64,000 nucleotides of DNA from a bacterium (GTDB taxonomy: Bacteria; Bacillota; Bacilli; Lactobacillales; Streptococcaceae): positions 1-64,000 of the forward strand of contig CAJNCS010000005.1 in the NCBI GenBank assembly GCA_905221325.1, read 5' to 3'. Below are positions 40,384 through 48,515 of the stretch, piece after piece. The notes below the pieces were generated by a model, which worked only from the letters and a program-made list of their open reading frames with translations, searched no databases and was not told where the DNA came from. Position 1 is the stretch's first letter; the number at the start of each line of letters is the position of its first letter. Made by a program: the position numbers and the translations under genes.

Positions 40384-40427
40384 TGTAACAAAGGCGTAAT
40401 ATTTATTATGTCTTTTTTTGGTATACT
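40384..40427 (+). promoter_or_regulatory. pcsB promoter with WalR (VicR) box
   Basis: The direct repeat TGTAAC-N5-CGTAAT (40384-40400) fits the WalR/VicR consensus TGTNAN-N5-TGTNAN with one mismatch in the second half. It lies upstream of -10 TATACT (40422-40427). WalRK is the known main regulator of pcsB in pneumococcus. Confidence 0.8.
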
Positions 40428-40462
40428 AGTAATGTCTCAAATAGAAGGAGTATCGACAGAAT

Positions 40463-41668
40463 ATGAAGAAAAAAATCTTAGCATCACTTTTGTTAAGTAC
40501 AGTATTGGTCTCACAAACGGCAGTGTTGACAACTGTTCGTGCAGAAACAACTGATGAAAAAATTGCTGCTCAAGATAATAAAATTAGCAGTTTAACAGCG
40601 CAACAACAAGAAGCTCAAAAGCAAGTGGATCAAATCCAAGGTCAAGTTTCAACAATTCAAGCAGAGCAAGCAAGCTTGCAAGCCGAAAACGAAAAATTAC
40701 AAGCTGAATCTAAAAAACTTGAAGGAGAAATTACAGAGCTTTCTAAAAATATCGTGGCTCGTAATGCTTCTTTAGAAAAACAAGCACGTAGCGCACAGAC
40801 AAATGGAGCTGCGACTAGCTACATTAATACAATTGTAAACTCAAAATCAATCACAGAAGCCATTTCGCGTGTTGCTGCAATGAGCGAGATTGTATCGGCT
40901 AACAACAAAATGTTGGAGCAACAAAAGGCTGATAAAAAAGCAATTTCTGATAAACAAGTAGCCAATAATGAAGCAATCAATACAGTTATTGCTAACCAAC
41001 AAAAACTGGCTGATGATGCGCAGGCATTGACAACTAAGCAAGCTGAGTTGAAGGTTGCAGAGTTGAATCTTGCTGCTGAAAAAGCTACTGCAGAAGGTGA
41101 AAAAGCTAGTTTGCTAGAGAAGAAAGCAGCAGCAGAGGCAGAAGCACGTGCTGCGGCAGAAGCAGAAGCAGCTTACAGAGCACGTCAAACAAGCCAACAG
41201 CAGTCAGTTGTTGCTTCTGGAAACACAAGTTTCTCAGCTCAAGTACAAGCAACATCAACAACTGACGAGGAAGATTCAAGCTACACTCCGGCACCTGCGC
41301 CAGCGCCTGCTAGACAACGTCCAACGTACAGCTCAAATGCTTCAAGTTATCCAACTGGTGAATGTACTTGGGGAGCTAAAACATTAGCCCCTTGGGCAGG
41401 AGACTACTGGGGTAACGGAGCTCAGTGGGCAACAAGTGCAGCCGCAGCAGGATTCCGTACAGGTTCAACTCCACAAGTTGGTGCGATTGCATGTTGGAAT
41501 GATGGTGGTTATGGACACGTAGCGGTTGTTACAGCAGTTTCATCATCAACTCGTATTCAAGTATCAGAATCAAACTACGGTGGAGATCGTACAATCGGAA
41601 ACAAACGTGGATGGTTCAACCCAACTACAACTTCTGAAGGGTACGTAACATACATCTATCCAAACTAA
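40463..41668 (+). CDS. pcsB: Cell-separation peptidoglycan hydrolase PcsB
   Basis: Secreted hydrolase that splits the septal wall and is gated by FtsEX. The 401 residues show a signal peptide (about 1-27, ending VRA), a long coiled coil (about 33-240) rich in Gln, Ala, Glu and Lys, an Ala/Pro linker, and a C-terminal CHAP domain with catalytic Cys301 (GECTWG) and His352 (YGHVAV). It belongs to the same CHAP class as CbpD at the end of the window. Confidence 0.97.
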   Translation: MKKKILASLLLSTVLVSQTAVLTTVRAETTDEKIAAQDNKISSLTAQQQEAQKQVDQIQGQVSTIQAEQASLQAENEKLQAESKKLEGEITELSKNIVARNASLEKQARSAQTNGAATSYINTIVNSKSITEAISRVAAMSEIVSANNKMLEQQKADKKAISDKQVANNEAINTVIANQQKLADDAQALTTKQAELKVAELNLAAEKATAEGEKASLLEKKAAAEAEARAAAEAEAAYRARQTSQQQSVVASGNTSFSAQVQATSTTDEEDSSYTPAPAPAPARQRPTYSSNASSYPTGECTWGAKTLAPWAGDYWGNGAQWATSAAAAGFRTGSTPQVGAIACWNDGGYGHVAVVTAVSSSTRIQVSESNYGGDRTIGNKRGWFNPTTTSEGYVTYIYPN

Positions 41669-41679
41669 TGTATAAAACG

Positions 41680-41704
41680 AAGAGACTCAATCGAGTCTCT
41701 TTTA
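41680..41704 (+). terminator. Terminator of pcsB
   Basis: An 8-bp stem AGAGACTC/GAGTCTCT with loop AATC is followed by TTTT, 12 bases after the stop codon. Confidence 0.85.
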
Positions 41705-41746
41705 ATGTTTTTATCCGAAAGTCCTACTAAAATTCTACTAAATAGC

Positions 41747-41775
41747 TTGAAAATACTGTTGAAATATGATAGAAT
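41747..41775 (+). promoter_or_regulatory. rpsB promoter
   Basis: TTGAAA (41747-41752) and TAGAAT (41770-41775) with a 17-base spacer. A leader of about 110 bases separates it from rpsB. That leader could hold ribosomal-protein autoregulation, but I see no recognisable fold. Confidence 0.6.
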
Positions 41776-41890
41776 AAAACCTGTCGTGTAAACGATAATA
41801 CTCATTCTTGATGAATTGTGAAACTGTTGCCCTTGGGTCGTTTTGCAAGTTGAAATCGAGAAGAGGAAAAAACAAAAAGGAGAAATACTC

Positions 41891-42670
41891 ATGGCAGTAA
41901 TTTCAATGAAACAACTTCTTGAGGCTGGTGTACACTTTGGTCACCAAACTCGTCGCTGGAACCCTAAGATGGCTAAGTACATCTTCACTGAGCGTAACGG
42001 AATCCATGTTATCGACTTGCAACAAACTGTAAAATACGCTGACCAAGCATACGACTTTATGCGTGACGCAGCAGCTAACGATGCAGTTGTATTGTTTGTT
42101 GGTACTAAGAAACAAGCTGCTGACGCTGTTGCTGAAGAAGCTGTACGTTCAGGTCAATACTTCATCAACCACCGTTGGTTGGGTGGAACTCTTACTAACT
42201 GGGGAACTATCCAAAAACGTATTGCTCGTTTGAAAGAAATCAAACGTATGGAAGAAGAAGGAATCTTCGACGTTCTTCCTAAGAAAGAAGTTGCAGTTCT
42301 TAACAAACAACGTGCACGTCTTGAAAAATTCTTGGGTGGTATTGAAGACATGCCTCGTATCCCAGATGTAATGTATGTAGTTGACCCACATAAAGAGCAA
42401 ATCGCTGTTAAAGAAGCTAAAAAATTGGGTATCCCAGTTGTAGCGATGGTTGACACAAATACTGATCCAGACGATATTGATGTAATCATCCCAGCTAACG
42501 ATGACGCTATCCGTGCGGTTAAATTGATCACAGCTAAATTGGCTGACGCTATCATCGAAGGACGTCAAGGTGAAGATGCAGCAGCAGTTGAAGCAGAATT
42601 TGCAGCTTCAGAAGCTCAAGCAGACTCAATCGAAGAAATCGTTGAAGTTGTAGAAGGCGACAACGCTTAA
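41891..42670 (+). CDS. rpsB: Ribosomal protein S2
   Basis: Small-subunit protein of 259 residues beginning [25 protein letters not shown], the standard S2 N-terminus. I chose the ATG at 41891 because AAAGGAG precedes it and all family members start there; the longer reading adds 16 unrelated residues. Codon use is strongly biased (GAA, GTT, CGT, AAC), as expected for a highly expressed gene. It is followed by a partial terminator and tsf. Confidence 0.99.
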   Translation: MAVISMKQLLEAGVHFGHQTRRWNPKMAKYIFTERNGIHVIDLQQTVKYADQAYDFMRDAAANDAVVLFVGTKKQAADAVAEEAVRSGQYFINHRWLGGTLTNWGTIQKRIARLKEIKRMEEEGIFDVLPKKEVAVLNKQRARLEKFLGGIEDMPRIPDVMYVVDPHKEQIAVKEAKKLGIPVVAMVDTNTDPDDIDVIIPANDDAIRAVKLITAKLADAIIEGRQGEDAAAVEAEFAASEAQADSIEEIVEVVEGDNA

Positions 42671-42691
42671 TTCATATAAATAGTAATTACC

Positions 42692-42727
42692 TAGGAGGGC
42701 GGGGCGTAGCCCGGCTCTCCTATTTTT
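42692..42727 (+). terminator. Attenuating hairpin between rpsB and tsf
   Basis: A GC-rich imperfect stem (AGGAGGGC facing GCTCTCCT, inner GGGGC/GCCC) is followed by TATTTTT. It lies between two genes that are normally cotranscribed, so it probably lowers rather than stops tsf transcription. Confidence 0.65.
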
Positions 42728-42748
42728 AAAAAATATAGGAGAATCAAA

Positions 42749-43789
42749 ATGGCAGAAATTACAGCTAAACTTGTAAAAGAGTTGCGTGAAAAATCTGGTG
42801 CCGGTGTTATGGACGCTAAAAAAGCGCTTGTAGAAACAGACGGCGATATCGAAAAAGCGATTGAATTGCTTCGCGAAAAAGGTATGGCGAAAGCAGCTAA
42901 GAAAGCTGACCGCGTTGCTGCAGAAGGTTTGACTGGTGTTTATGTTAACGGTAACGTTGCAGCAGTAATTGAAGTAAACGCTGAAACTGACTTCGTTGCG
43001 AAAAACGCTCAATTCGTTGAATTGGTAAATGCAACTGCTAAAGTAATCGCTGAAGGAAAACCAGCTAACAACGAAGAAGCACTTGCTTTGACAATGCCTT
43101 CAGGTGAAACTCTTGAAGCAGCTTATGTGTCTGCAACTGCAACTATCGGGGAAAAAATCTCATTCCGTCGCTTTGCTTTGATCGAAAAAACAGATGCACA
43201 ACACTTTGGAGCTTACCAACACAATGGTGGTCGTATCGGTGTTATCTCAGTTATCGAAGGTGGAGACGAAGCTCTTGCTAAACAATTGTCAATGCACATC
43301 GCAGCGATGAAACCAACAGTTCTTTCATACAAAGAATTGGACGCTCAATTCGTTAAAGATGAGTTAGCACAATTGAACCACGTAATTGACCAAGACAACG
43401 AAAGCCGTGCAATGGTTAACAAACCAGCCCTTCCACACTTGAAGTATGGATCAAAAGCACAATTGACTGACGAAGTGATTGCTCAAGCTGAAGCTGACAT
43501 CAAAGCTGAGTTGGCTGCAGAAGGCAAACCTGAAAAAATCTGGGACAAAATCATCCCAGGTAAAATGGATCGCTTCATGCTTGACAACACCAAAGTTGAC
43601 CAAGCATACACACTTCTTGCCCAAGTCTACATCATGGACGATAGCAAGACAGTTGAAGCATACCTTGATTCAGTTAACGCTTCAGTAGTTGAGTTCGCTC
43701 GCTTTGAAGTTGGTGAAGGTATCGAGAAAGCTGCAAATGACTTCGAAGCTGAAGTTGCAGCTACAATGGCAGCAGCCTTGAATAACTAA
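42749..43789 (+). CDS. tsf: Elongation factor Ts
   Basis: Guanine nucleotide exchange factor for EF-Tu. The 346-residue protein begins [26 protein letters not shown], the conserved N-terminal module, and has the TDF motif (ETDFVAKN, about 75-82) that contacts EF-Tu. The length and the internal insert are typical of streptococci. Codon bias is as strong as in rpsB. A terminator follows. Confidence 0.99.
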   Translation: MAEITAKLVKELREKSGAGVMDAKKALVETDGDIEKAIELLREKGMAKAAKKADRVAAEGLTGVYVNGNVAAVIEVNAETDFVAKNAQFVELVNATAKVIAEGKPANNEEALALTMPSGETLEAAYVSATATIGEKISFRRFALIEKTDAQHFGAYQHNGGRIGVISVIEGGDEALAKQLSMHIAAMKPTVLSYKELDAQFVKDELAQLNHVIDQDNESRAMVNKPALPHLKYGSKAQLTDEVIAQAEADIKAELAAEGKPEKIWDKIIPGKMDRFMLDNTKVDQAYTLLAQVYIMDDSKTVEAYLDSVNASVVEFARFEVGEGIEKAANDFEAEVAATMAAALNN

Positions 43790-43795
43790 TGATAA

Positions 43796-43826
43796 AAGAG
43801 GAAGCAATTTGCTTCCTTTTTCTTTT
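43796..43826 (+). terminator. Terminator of tsf
   Basis: A 7-bp stem GGAAGCA/TGCTTCC with loop ATT, followed by TTTTTCTTTT, 10 bases after the stop. Confidence 0.85.
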
Positions 43827-43863
43827 GCTGTAGGGAACTTAGATTTTTCTTTAAATTGAACAA

Positions 43864-43888
43864 AGAAAAAGCCCTATAATAAGGGCTA
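43864..43888 (-). terminator. Terminator of cysK
   Basis: On the minus strand AGCCCT/AGGGCT with a 6-base loop is followed by TTTTTCTTTG, downstream of cysK. Confidence 0.75.
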
Positions 43889-43903
43889 AGTGCATTTAGG
43901 AGA

Positions 43904-44830
43904 CTACACTACAAATTCATAGAGTGCTGTAGACAGATAACGTTCGCCGTTATCTGGTGCTAAAGCAAGGACTTTCTTACCTGTACCTAATTTCTTAGCA
44001 ACTTCAATTGCACCGTAAATCGCTGCAGCGGAAGAAATCCCAACAAGGAAGCCTTCTTTTCCGCCAATCTCACGACCAAGTGCAAGAGCATCATCTGATG
44101 TTACACGGACGATACCGTCATAGGCTTCTGTATCAAGTGTTTGAGGAATAAATCCAGCTGAGATACCTTGAATTTTGTGAGGTCCTGGTTTTTCGCCAGA
44201 CAGAATAGCAGATTCATCAGCTTCAACTGCAAAAACTTGAATATTAGAATTTGCTGCTTTAAGAGCGTGAGAAACACCTGAGATCGTTCCACCAGTACCA
44301 ACACCACCCACAAAAGCATCTAGTCCATCAGAACCGAAAGCAGCCAGTATTTCAGCTCCTGTTGTTCTTTCGTGTACTTCAGGATTAGCTGGATTATTAA
44401 ATTGGAGTGGAAGGAAGCCGTCACGTTCAGCGGCGATTTCCTGAGCTTTGGCAATAGCCCCTTTCATTCCTTCGCTACCAGGAGTAAGGACGAGTTCAGC
44501 ACCATAGGCTTGGATAATCTTACGTCGTTCCACACTCATCGTTTCAGGCATGACGATAACAACTTTATATCCTTTAGCAGCACCGACCCATGAAAGACCG
44601 ATACCAGTGTTTCCACTCGTTGCTTCAACAATGGTAGCACCCGGTTTTAGAATACCATCTTGTTCCGCTTTTTCAATCATACTAAGGGCAATACGGTCTT
44701 TTACTGACGATCCAGGGTTAAAAGCTTCTAGTTTAACATAGACGTCTGCAGCACCCTCTGGAACAATGTTGTTGAGTTTAACAATCGGTGTCTGTCCAAT
44801 TAGTTCAGTGATATTATTATAAATAGTCAT
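43904..44830 (-). CDS. cysK: Cysteine synthase A (O-acetylserine sulfhydrylase)
   Basis: PLP enzyme that forms cysteine from O-acetylserine and sulfide. The 308 residues include the Schiff-base Lys44 in SVKDRIAL, the substrate-binding TSGNTG (about 69-74) and the phosphate-binding GVGTGGT loop (about 175-181). It is transcribed against replication and bounded by terminators on both sides, so it is monocistronic. Confidence 0.97.
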   Translation of the reverse strand: MTIYNNITELIGQTPIVKLNNIVPEGAADVYVKLEAFNPGSSVKDRIALSMIEKAEQDGILKPGATIVEATSGNTGIGLSWVGAAKGYKVVIVMPETMSVERRKIIQAYGAELVLTPGSEGMKGAIAKAQEIAAERDGFLPLQFNNPANPEVHERTTGAEILAAFGSDGLDAFVGGVGTGGTISGVSHALKAANSNIQVFAVEADESAILSGEKPGPHKIQGISAGFIPQTLDTEAYDGIVRVTSDDALALGREIGGKEGFLVGISSAAAIYGAIEVAKKLGTGKKVLALAPDNGERYLSTALYEFVV

Positions 44831-44894
44831 AGATATACCTCTTTGTATAAGATGATACTAGTATAACGCGCTCAAGGGTATTTGTAAAATATAG

Positions 44895-44919
44895 AAATCC
44901 TATCAAAGTGATAGGATTT
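44895..44919. terminator. Hairpin between cysK and yigZ
   Basis: A perfect 11-bp stem AAATCCTATCA/TGATAGGATTT with loop AAG. On the minus strand it is followed by CTATATTTT, so it can end the yigZ transcript. Confidence 0.65.
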
Positions 44920-44985
44920 TTTTATATCAAGCATCTAAGCTGTAAATTTGCGAATAAATTTAGTAGGTGCTGTCTATATTTTTGT

Positions 44986-45621
44986 TTACACTAAGTTTAC
45001 AGGAACCTCAACTTCACGTAAACCTTGATCTGTTAAAGTAACCTTTCCATTAAAAAACTCAACAAGAGCAGCTTTGATATTTTCTTTCTCTTCCTTGTTA
45101 ACATAAATCATCGTATCAACTTGATCTGTGAAATTTGTTTCTAGTTCCATGAGATCATATTCTCTAAGAAAATTACCATATTCTTGGTACTGAGCATAGG
45201 ACATTTGAATGGCTATACCAGCTTGCTCTTTGATTTCAATAATGCCAATTTCTTTGACAGCCAAGGCCACACTACCTGCATAAGCGCGAATCAAACCGCC
45301 AGCGCCTAACTTAATTCCCCCAAAGTAGCGAGTAACCACTACGCAGACATTGGTAAGATTGTGATTTTCTAAGACACCGAGCATAGGGACTCCAGCAGTA
45401 CCACTAGGCTCACCATCATCACTCGTACGCTTGATTTCACTTCGTTCCCCTACAATAAAAGCTGAGCAGTTATGGGTAGCTTTGTAGTGTTCTTTTTTGA
45501 TGGTCGTGATGAAATCACGAGCCTCTTCTTCACTATAGACACGCTTTACATGACAGATAAATCGGGATTTTCTGATTTCTTCTTGGACCTGCCCGTCCTC
45601 TTTAATTGTTCTAAATTCCAT
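44986..45621 (-). CDS. YigZ/IMPACT family protein
   Basis: A 211-residue protein with the IMPACT N-terminal domain (RKSRFICHV, then DDGEPSGTAG near residue 71) and a C-terminal DUF1949 domain with an EF-G domain IV-like fold. Bacterial members (YigZ, YvyE) are poorly understood, with translation-related or proteolytic roles suggested. It is divergent from comFA with only 56 bases between the starts, an arrangement also found in pneumococcus. Confidence 0.9.
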   Translation of the reverse strand: MEFRTIKEDGQVQEEIRKSRFICHVKRVYSEEEARDFITTIKKEHYKATHNCSAFIVGERSEIKRTSDDGEPSGTAGVPMLGVLENHNLTNVCVVVTRYFGGIKLGAGGLIRAYAGSVALAVKEIGIIEIKEQAGIAIQMSYAQYQEYGNFLREYDLMELETNFTDQVDTMIYVNKEEKENIKAALVEFFNGKVTLTDQGLREVEVPVNLV

Positions 45622-45662
45622 GATTTTATTGTACTAAAAAAAGCTTCAAAGTGCTAGATTTT

Positions 45663-45670
45663 TACGAATA
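45663..45670 (+). promoter_or_regulatory. ComX cin-box of comFA
   Basis: A perfect TACGAATA, preceded by a T run, lies only seven bases before the comFA ATG. It is the -10-like element recognised by ComX-containing RNA polymerase. Confidence 0.9.
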
Positions 45671-45677
45671 AAGAAGT

Positions 45678-46976
45678 ATGAAAGTAAATCCAAATTATCT
45701 CGGTCGCTTGTTTACTGAGAAAGAATTAACTAAAGAAGAACGTCAGATGGCCGTGAAACTGCCAGCAATGAGAAAAGAGAAGGGAAAACTTTTCTGTCAA
45801 CGTTGTAATAGTACGATTCTAGAAGAATGGTATTTGCCTATCGGTGCTTACTACTGCAGGGAGTGCTTGCTGATGAAGCGAGTCAGGAGTGATCAAGCTT
45901 TATACTATTTTCCGCAGGAAGATTTTCCTAAGCAAGATGTTCTCAAATGGCGTGGTCAGCTAACCCCTTTTCAGGAGAAGGTATCGAAGGGATTGATTCG
46001 AGCAGTCGAAAAGAAAGAACCGACCTTAGTTCATGCTGTCACGGGAGCTGGAAAGACAGAGATGATTTATCAAGTTGTAGCCAAAGTGATTGACGATGGT
46101 GGTTCGGTGTGTTTGGCTAGTCCTCGAATTGATGTATGTTTGGAATTGTATAAGCGACTGCAGAATGACTTTGCTTGTGAGATAGTACTGCTTCATGGCG
46201 AATCAGAGCCCTATTTTCGAACTCCACTAGTTGTTGCAACGACTCACCAGCTGTTAAAATTTCATCATGCTTTTGATTTGCTGATAGTAGATGAAGTAGA
46301 TGCCTTTCCTTATGTTGACAATTCTATGCTTTACTATGCTGTAAACCAATGTGTAAAGGAGGAGGGGTTAAGGATATTCCTTACAGCGACTTCTACAGAT
46401 GAGTTAGATAAGAAGGTTCGCACTGGAGAATTAAAAAGGTTGAGCTTGCCAAGACGATTTCATGGAAATCCTTTAATTATTCCAAAAACAGTTTGGTTAT
46501 CGGATTTTAATCGTTGTTTAGAGAAAAGTCAGTTGTCATCTAAGTTAAAGGCCTATATTGAGAAGCAGAGAAAGACTGGCTATCCATTACTAATTTTTAC
46601 ATCAGAGATTCAGAAAGGCGAGAAACTAAAAGAAATCTTGCAGGAGTATTTTCCAGATGAGAAAATTGGTTTTGTGTCTTCTGTTACAGAAGATCGATTA
46701 GAGCAGGTGCAAGCTTTTCGAGATGGAAAGCTAACAATACTGATCAGTACGACAATCTTGGAACGTGGAGTTACCTTCCCTTGTGTGGATGTTTTCGTAG
46801 TAGAAGCTAATCATTGTCTCTTTACCAAGTCTAGCTTGATTCAGATTGGTGGGCGAGTTGGGCGTAGTATGGACAGACCAACTGGTGAGTTGCTCTTCTT
46901 TCATGATGGATTAAATACTTCCATCAAAAAGGCAATCAAGGAAATCAAGCAGATGAACAAGGAGGCGGGATTATGA
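45678..46976 (+). CDS. comFA: DNA-uptake helicase ComFA
   Basis: Cytosolic superfamily 2 ATPase that drives transforming DNA through the ComEC channel. The 432 residues carry a four-Cys zinc finger (CQRC at about 40, CREC at about 59), Walker A AVTGAGKT (about 120-127), the DEVD box (about 211-214), TATST, and QIGGRVGRS. Expression should be strictly competence-dependent because of the cin-box. The start codon is unusually close to that box. The stop overlaps the comFC start by four bases. Confidence 0.95.
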   Translation: MKVNPNYLGRLFTEKELTKEERQMAVKLPAMRKEKGKLFCQRCNSTILEEWYLPIGAYYCRECLLMKRVRSDQALYYFPQEDFPKQDVLKWRGQLTPFQEKVSKGLIRAVEKKEPTLVHAVTGAGKTEMIYQVVAKVIDDGGSVCLASPRIDVCLELYKRLQNDFACEIVLLHGESEPYFRTPLVVATTHQLLKFHHAFDLLIVDEVDAFPYVDNSMLYYAVNQCVKEEGLRIFLTATSTDELDKKVRTGELKRLSLPRRFHGNPLIIPKTVWLSDFNRCLEKSQLSSKLKAYIEKQRKTGYPLLIFTSEIQKGEKLKEILQEYFPDEKIGFVSSVTEDRLEQVQAFRDGKLTILISTTILERGVTFPCVDVFVVEANHCLFTKSSLIQIGGRVGRSMDRPTGELLFFHDGLNTSIKKAIKEIKQMNKEAGL

Positions 46977-47635
46977 ATTGTTTATTATGTGGCCAGTCAA
47001 TAAAGAGTGACTTGACATTTAGTCACCTCTTACTGTTTAAGAATGAGCGCAACTATCTTTGTTCAGCTTGTGATTCTACTTTTGAGAAGATAAGTGAGGA
47101 TCATTGTCCGAGCTGCATGAAAAGAGGGTTGTCAACAACGTGTAAAGATTGTAAACTTTGGTGTGAAGATGGGATTCAAGTTGATCATAAAGCAATCTTC
47201 ACCTATAATCAAGCTATGAAAGACTTTTTCAGTCGATATAAGTTTGATGGGGATTTTCTGCTTAGAAAGGTTTTTACTCCTGTACTTGCAGATGAGTTGA
47301 AAAAGTATGGAGACTATGAATTTGTGCTAATTCCTCTAAGTCCTGAAAGATTGCTTGAGAGGGGATTTAATCAGGTTGAAGGTTTGGTTGAGGCGGCAGG
47401 ATTTTCCTTTCAAGACTTACTAGGGAAAAGAGAAGAGAAAGCTAGTTATTCTAAGAATCGCTCGGAAAGATTAGCTACTGAAATTCCATTTTATATCAAA
47501 ATGGAAGGCACTCTTCCTAAGAAGATTTTGCTCATTGATGACATCTATACGACAGGAGCGACTATCAATCGTGTGAAAAGGCTTTTTGAAGAGGCAGGTG
47601 TTTTGGATGTCAAAACTTTTTCCCTTGTAAGATGA
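46973..47635 (+). CDS. comFC: DNA-uptake protein ComFC
   Basis: Cytosolic partner of ComFA required for efficient uptake. The 220 residues begin with a zinc finger of paired Cys (CLLC, CSAC, CPSC, CKDC) and end with a phosphoribosyltransferase-like domain whose PRPP loop reads ILLIDDIYTTGAT (about 188-200). It is translationally coupled to comFA and under the same ComX promoter. Length is normal. Confidence 0.95.
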   Translation: MNCLLCGQSIKSDLTFSHLLLFKNERNYLCSACDSTFEKISEDHCPSCMKRGLSTTCKDCKLWCEDGIQVDHKAIFTYNQAMKDFFSRYKFDGDFLLRKVFTPVLADELKKYGDYEFVLIPLSPERLLERGFNQVEGLVEAAGFSFQDLLGKREEKASYSKNRSERLATEIPFYIKMEGTLPKKILLIDDIYTTGATINRVKRLFEEAGVLDVKTFSLVR

Positions 47636-47643
47636 GGAAAAAT

Positions 47644-47672
47644 TTGCAAAATGAAAATGAAAGCGCTATAAT
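47644..47672 (+). promoter_or_regulatory. hpf promoter with catabolite-responsive element
   Basis: TTGCAA (47644-47649) and TATAAT (47667-47672) are spaced by 17 bases. TGAAAGCGCTATAA (47658-47671) matches the lactic-acid-bacterial cre consensus WGWAARCGYTWWMA at all 14 positions and overlaps the -10. CcpA bound there should repress hpf in rich sugar. Confidence 0.8.
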
Positions 47673-47713
47673 ATAGTTAGAAAAACAAAAATGTTTAGAA
47701 AGAAGGTACTTAT

Positions 47714-48262
47714 ATGATTAAATATAGTATCCGTGGTGAAAACCTAGAAGTAACAGAAGCGATTCGTGATTATGTAGTTTCTAAACTCGAAAAGATCGAA
47801 AAGTATTTTCAACCTGAGCAAGAGTTGGATGCACGTGTCAACTTGAAAGTTTACCGTGAAAAAACAGCAAAAGTTGAAGTAACGATTCCACTTGGGTCAA
47901 TTACTCTTCGTGCAGAAGATATTTCTCAAGATATGTATGGTTCTATCGATCTTGTAACAGATAAAATTGAACGCCAGATTCGAAAAAATAAAACAAAAAT
48001 CGAACGCAAGAATAAAAATAAGGTTGCAACAAGCCAACTCTTTACAGATGCTCTAGTTGAAGATGCAAATGTTGTGCAGCCAAAAGTGGTTCGTTCAAAA
48101 CAAATTGATTTAAAACCAATGGATTTGGAAGAAGCTCTTCTTCAAATGGACTTGTTGGGACATGATTTCTTTATCTATGTAGATGTAGAAGATCAAACAA
48201 CAAATGTTTTGTATCGCCGTGAGGATGGTGAAGTTGGTTTGCTAGAAGTTAAGGAATCATAA
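47714..48262 (+). CDS. hpf: Ribosome hibernation promoting factor, long form
   Basis: Dimerises 70S ribosomes into inactive 100S particles in stationary phase. The 182 residues include the N-terminal RaiA/S30AE domain (about 1-100), a charged linker (about 100-120), and the C-terminal dimerisation domain (about 125-180, MDLEEALLQMDLLGHDFFIY) that defines the long type. A cre element covers its promoter. In pneumococcus the next gene is gdpP; here a 10-kb insertion intervenes. Confidence 0.96.
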   Translation: MIKYSIRGENLEVTEAIRDYVVSKLEKIEKYFQPEQELDARVNLKVYREKTAKVEVTIPLGSITLRAEDISQDMYGSIDLVTDKIERQIRKNKTKIERKNKNKVATSQLFTDALVEDANVVQPKVVRSKQIDLKPMDLEEALLQMDLLGHDFFIYVDVEDQTTNVLYRREDGEVGLLEVKES

Positions 48263-48277
48263 AATTGAAATAGCTAA

Positions 48278-48312
48278 TAAAAGTGGTTTACTGATTTGTA
48301 AACCACTTTTTC
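48278..48312 (+). terminator. Terminator of hpf
   Basis: A 13-bp stem AAAAGTGGTTTAC/GTAAACCACTTTT with loop TGATTT, followed by TTC, marks the left edge of the inserted metabolic locus. Confidence 0.88.
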
Positions 48313-48411
48313 TTATGTGGAAATAAGTAAGAAAAACTAGGAAATCCTTGACTAAGCAGTCAGAATCAATCCCTATAATCTGAACTTATAAGGATGTTTA
48401 TATTTATTAAG

Positions 48412-48441
48412 TAGACAAAATAATACCCTAAGGGATAGAAT
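48412..48441 (+). promoter_or_regulatory. Candidate promoter of the acyl-CoA dehydrogenase operon
   Basis: TAGACA (48412-48417) and TAGAAT (48436-48441) with an 18-base spacer. The -35 sits in the context TTAAGTAGAC, which recurs at the promoter of the crotonase operon (52078-52087). Confidence 0.45.
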
Positions 48442-48472
48442 AGGGTTGTCAACAAATATTGGGCGTAAAAAA

Positions 48473-48486
48473 TGTAAGCGCTCTAA
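48473..48486 (+). promoter_or_regulatory. cre-like operator upstream of the acyl-CoA dehydrogenase
   Basis: TGTAAGCGCTCTAA matches the cre consensus WGWAARCGYTWWMA at 13 of 14 positions and lies between the candidate promoter and the gene. Related sequences occur at 52116-52129 and 54417-54430. Confidence 0.6.
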
Positions 48487-48515
48487 AAAATAATTTATTA
48501 CAAAGGAGTCCACAG

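Noticed and set aside
41776..41890. S2 autoregulatory leader before rpsB
   Set aside because: A leader of suitable length exists but I could not recognise the conserved fold by eye.
48348..48379. TTGACT and TATAAT as promoter of the C4 locus
   Set aside because: The spacer is 20 bases, too long for a normal sigma-A promoter; the pair at 48412-48441 has a better spacing.
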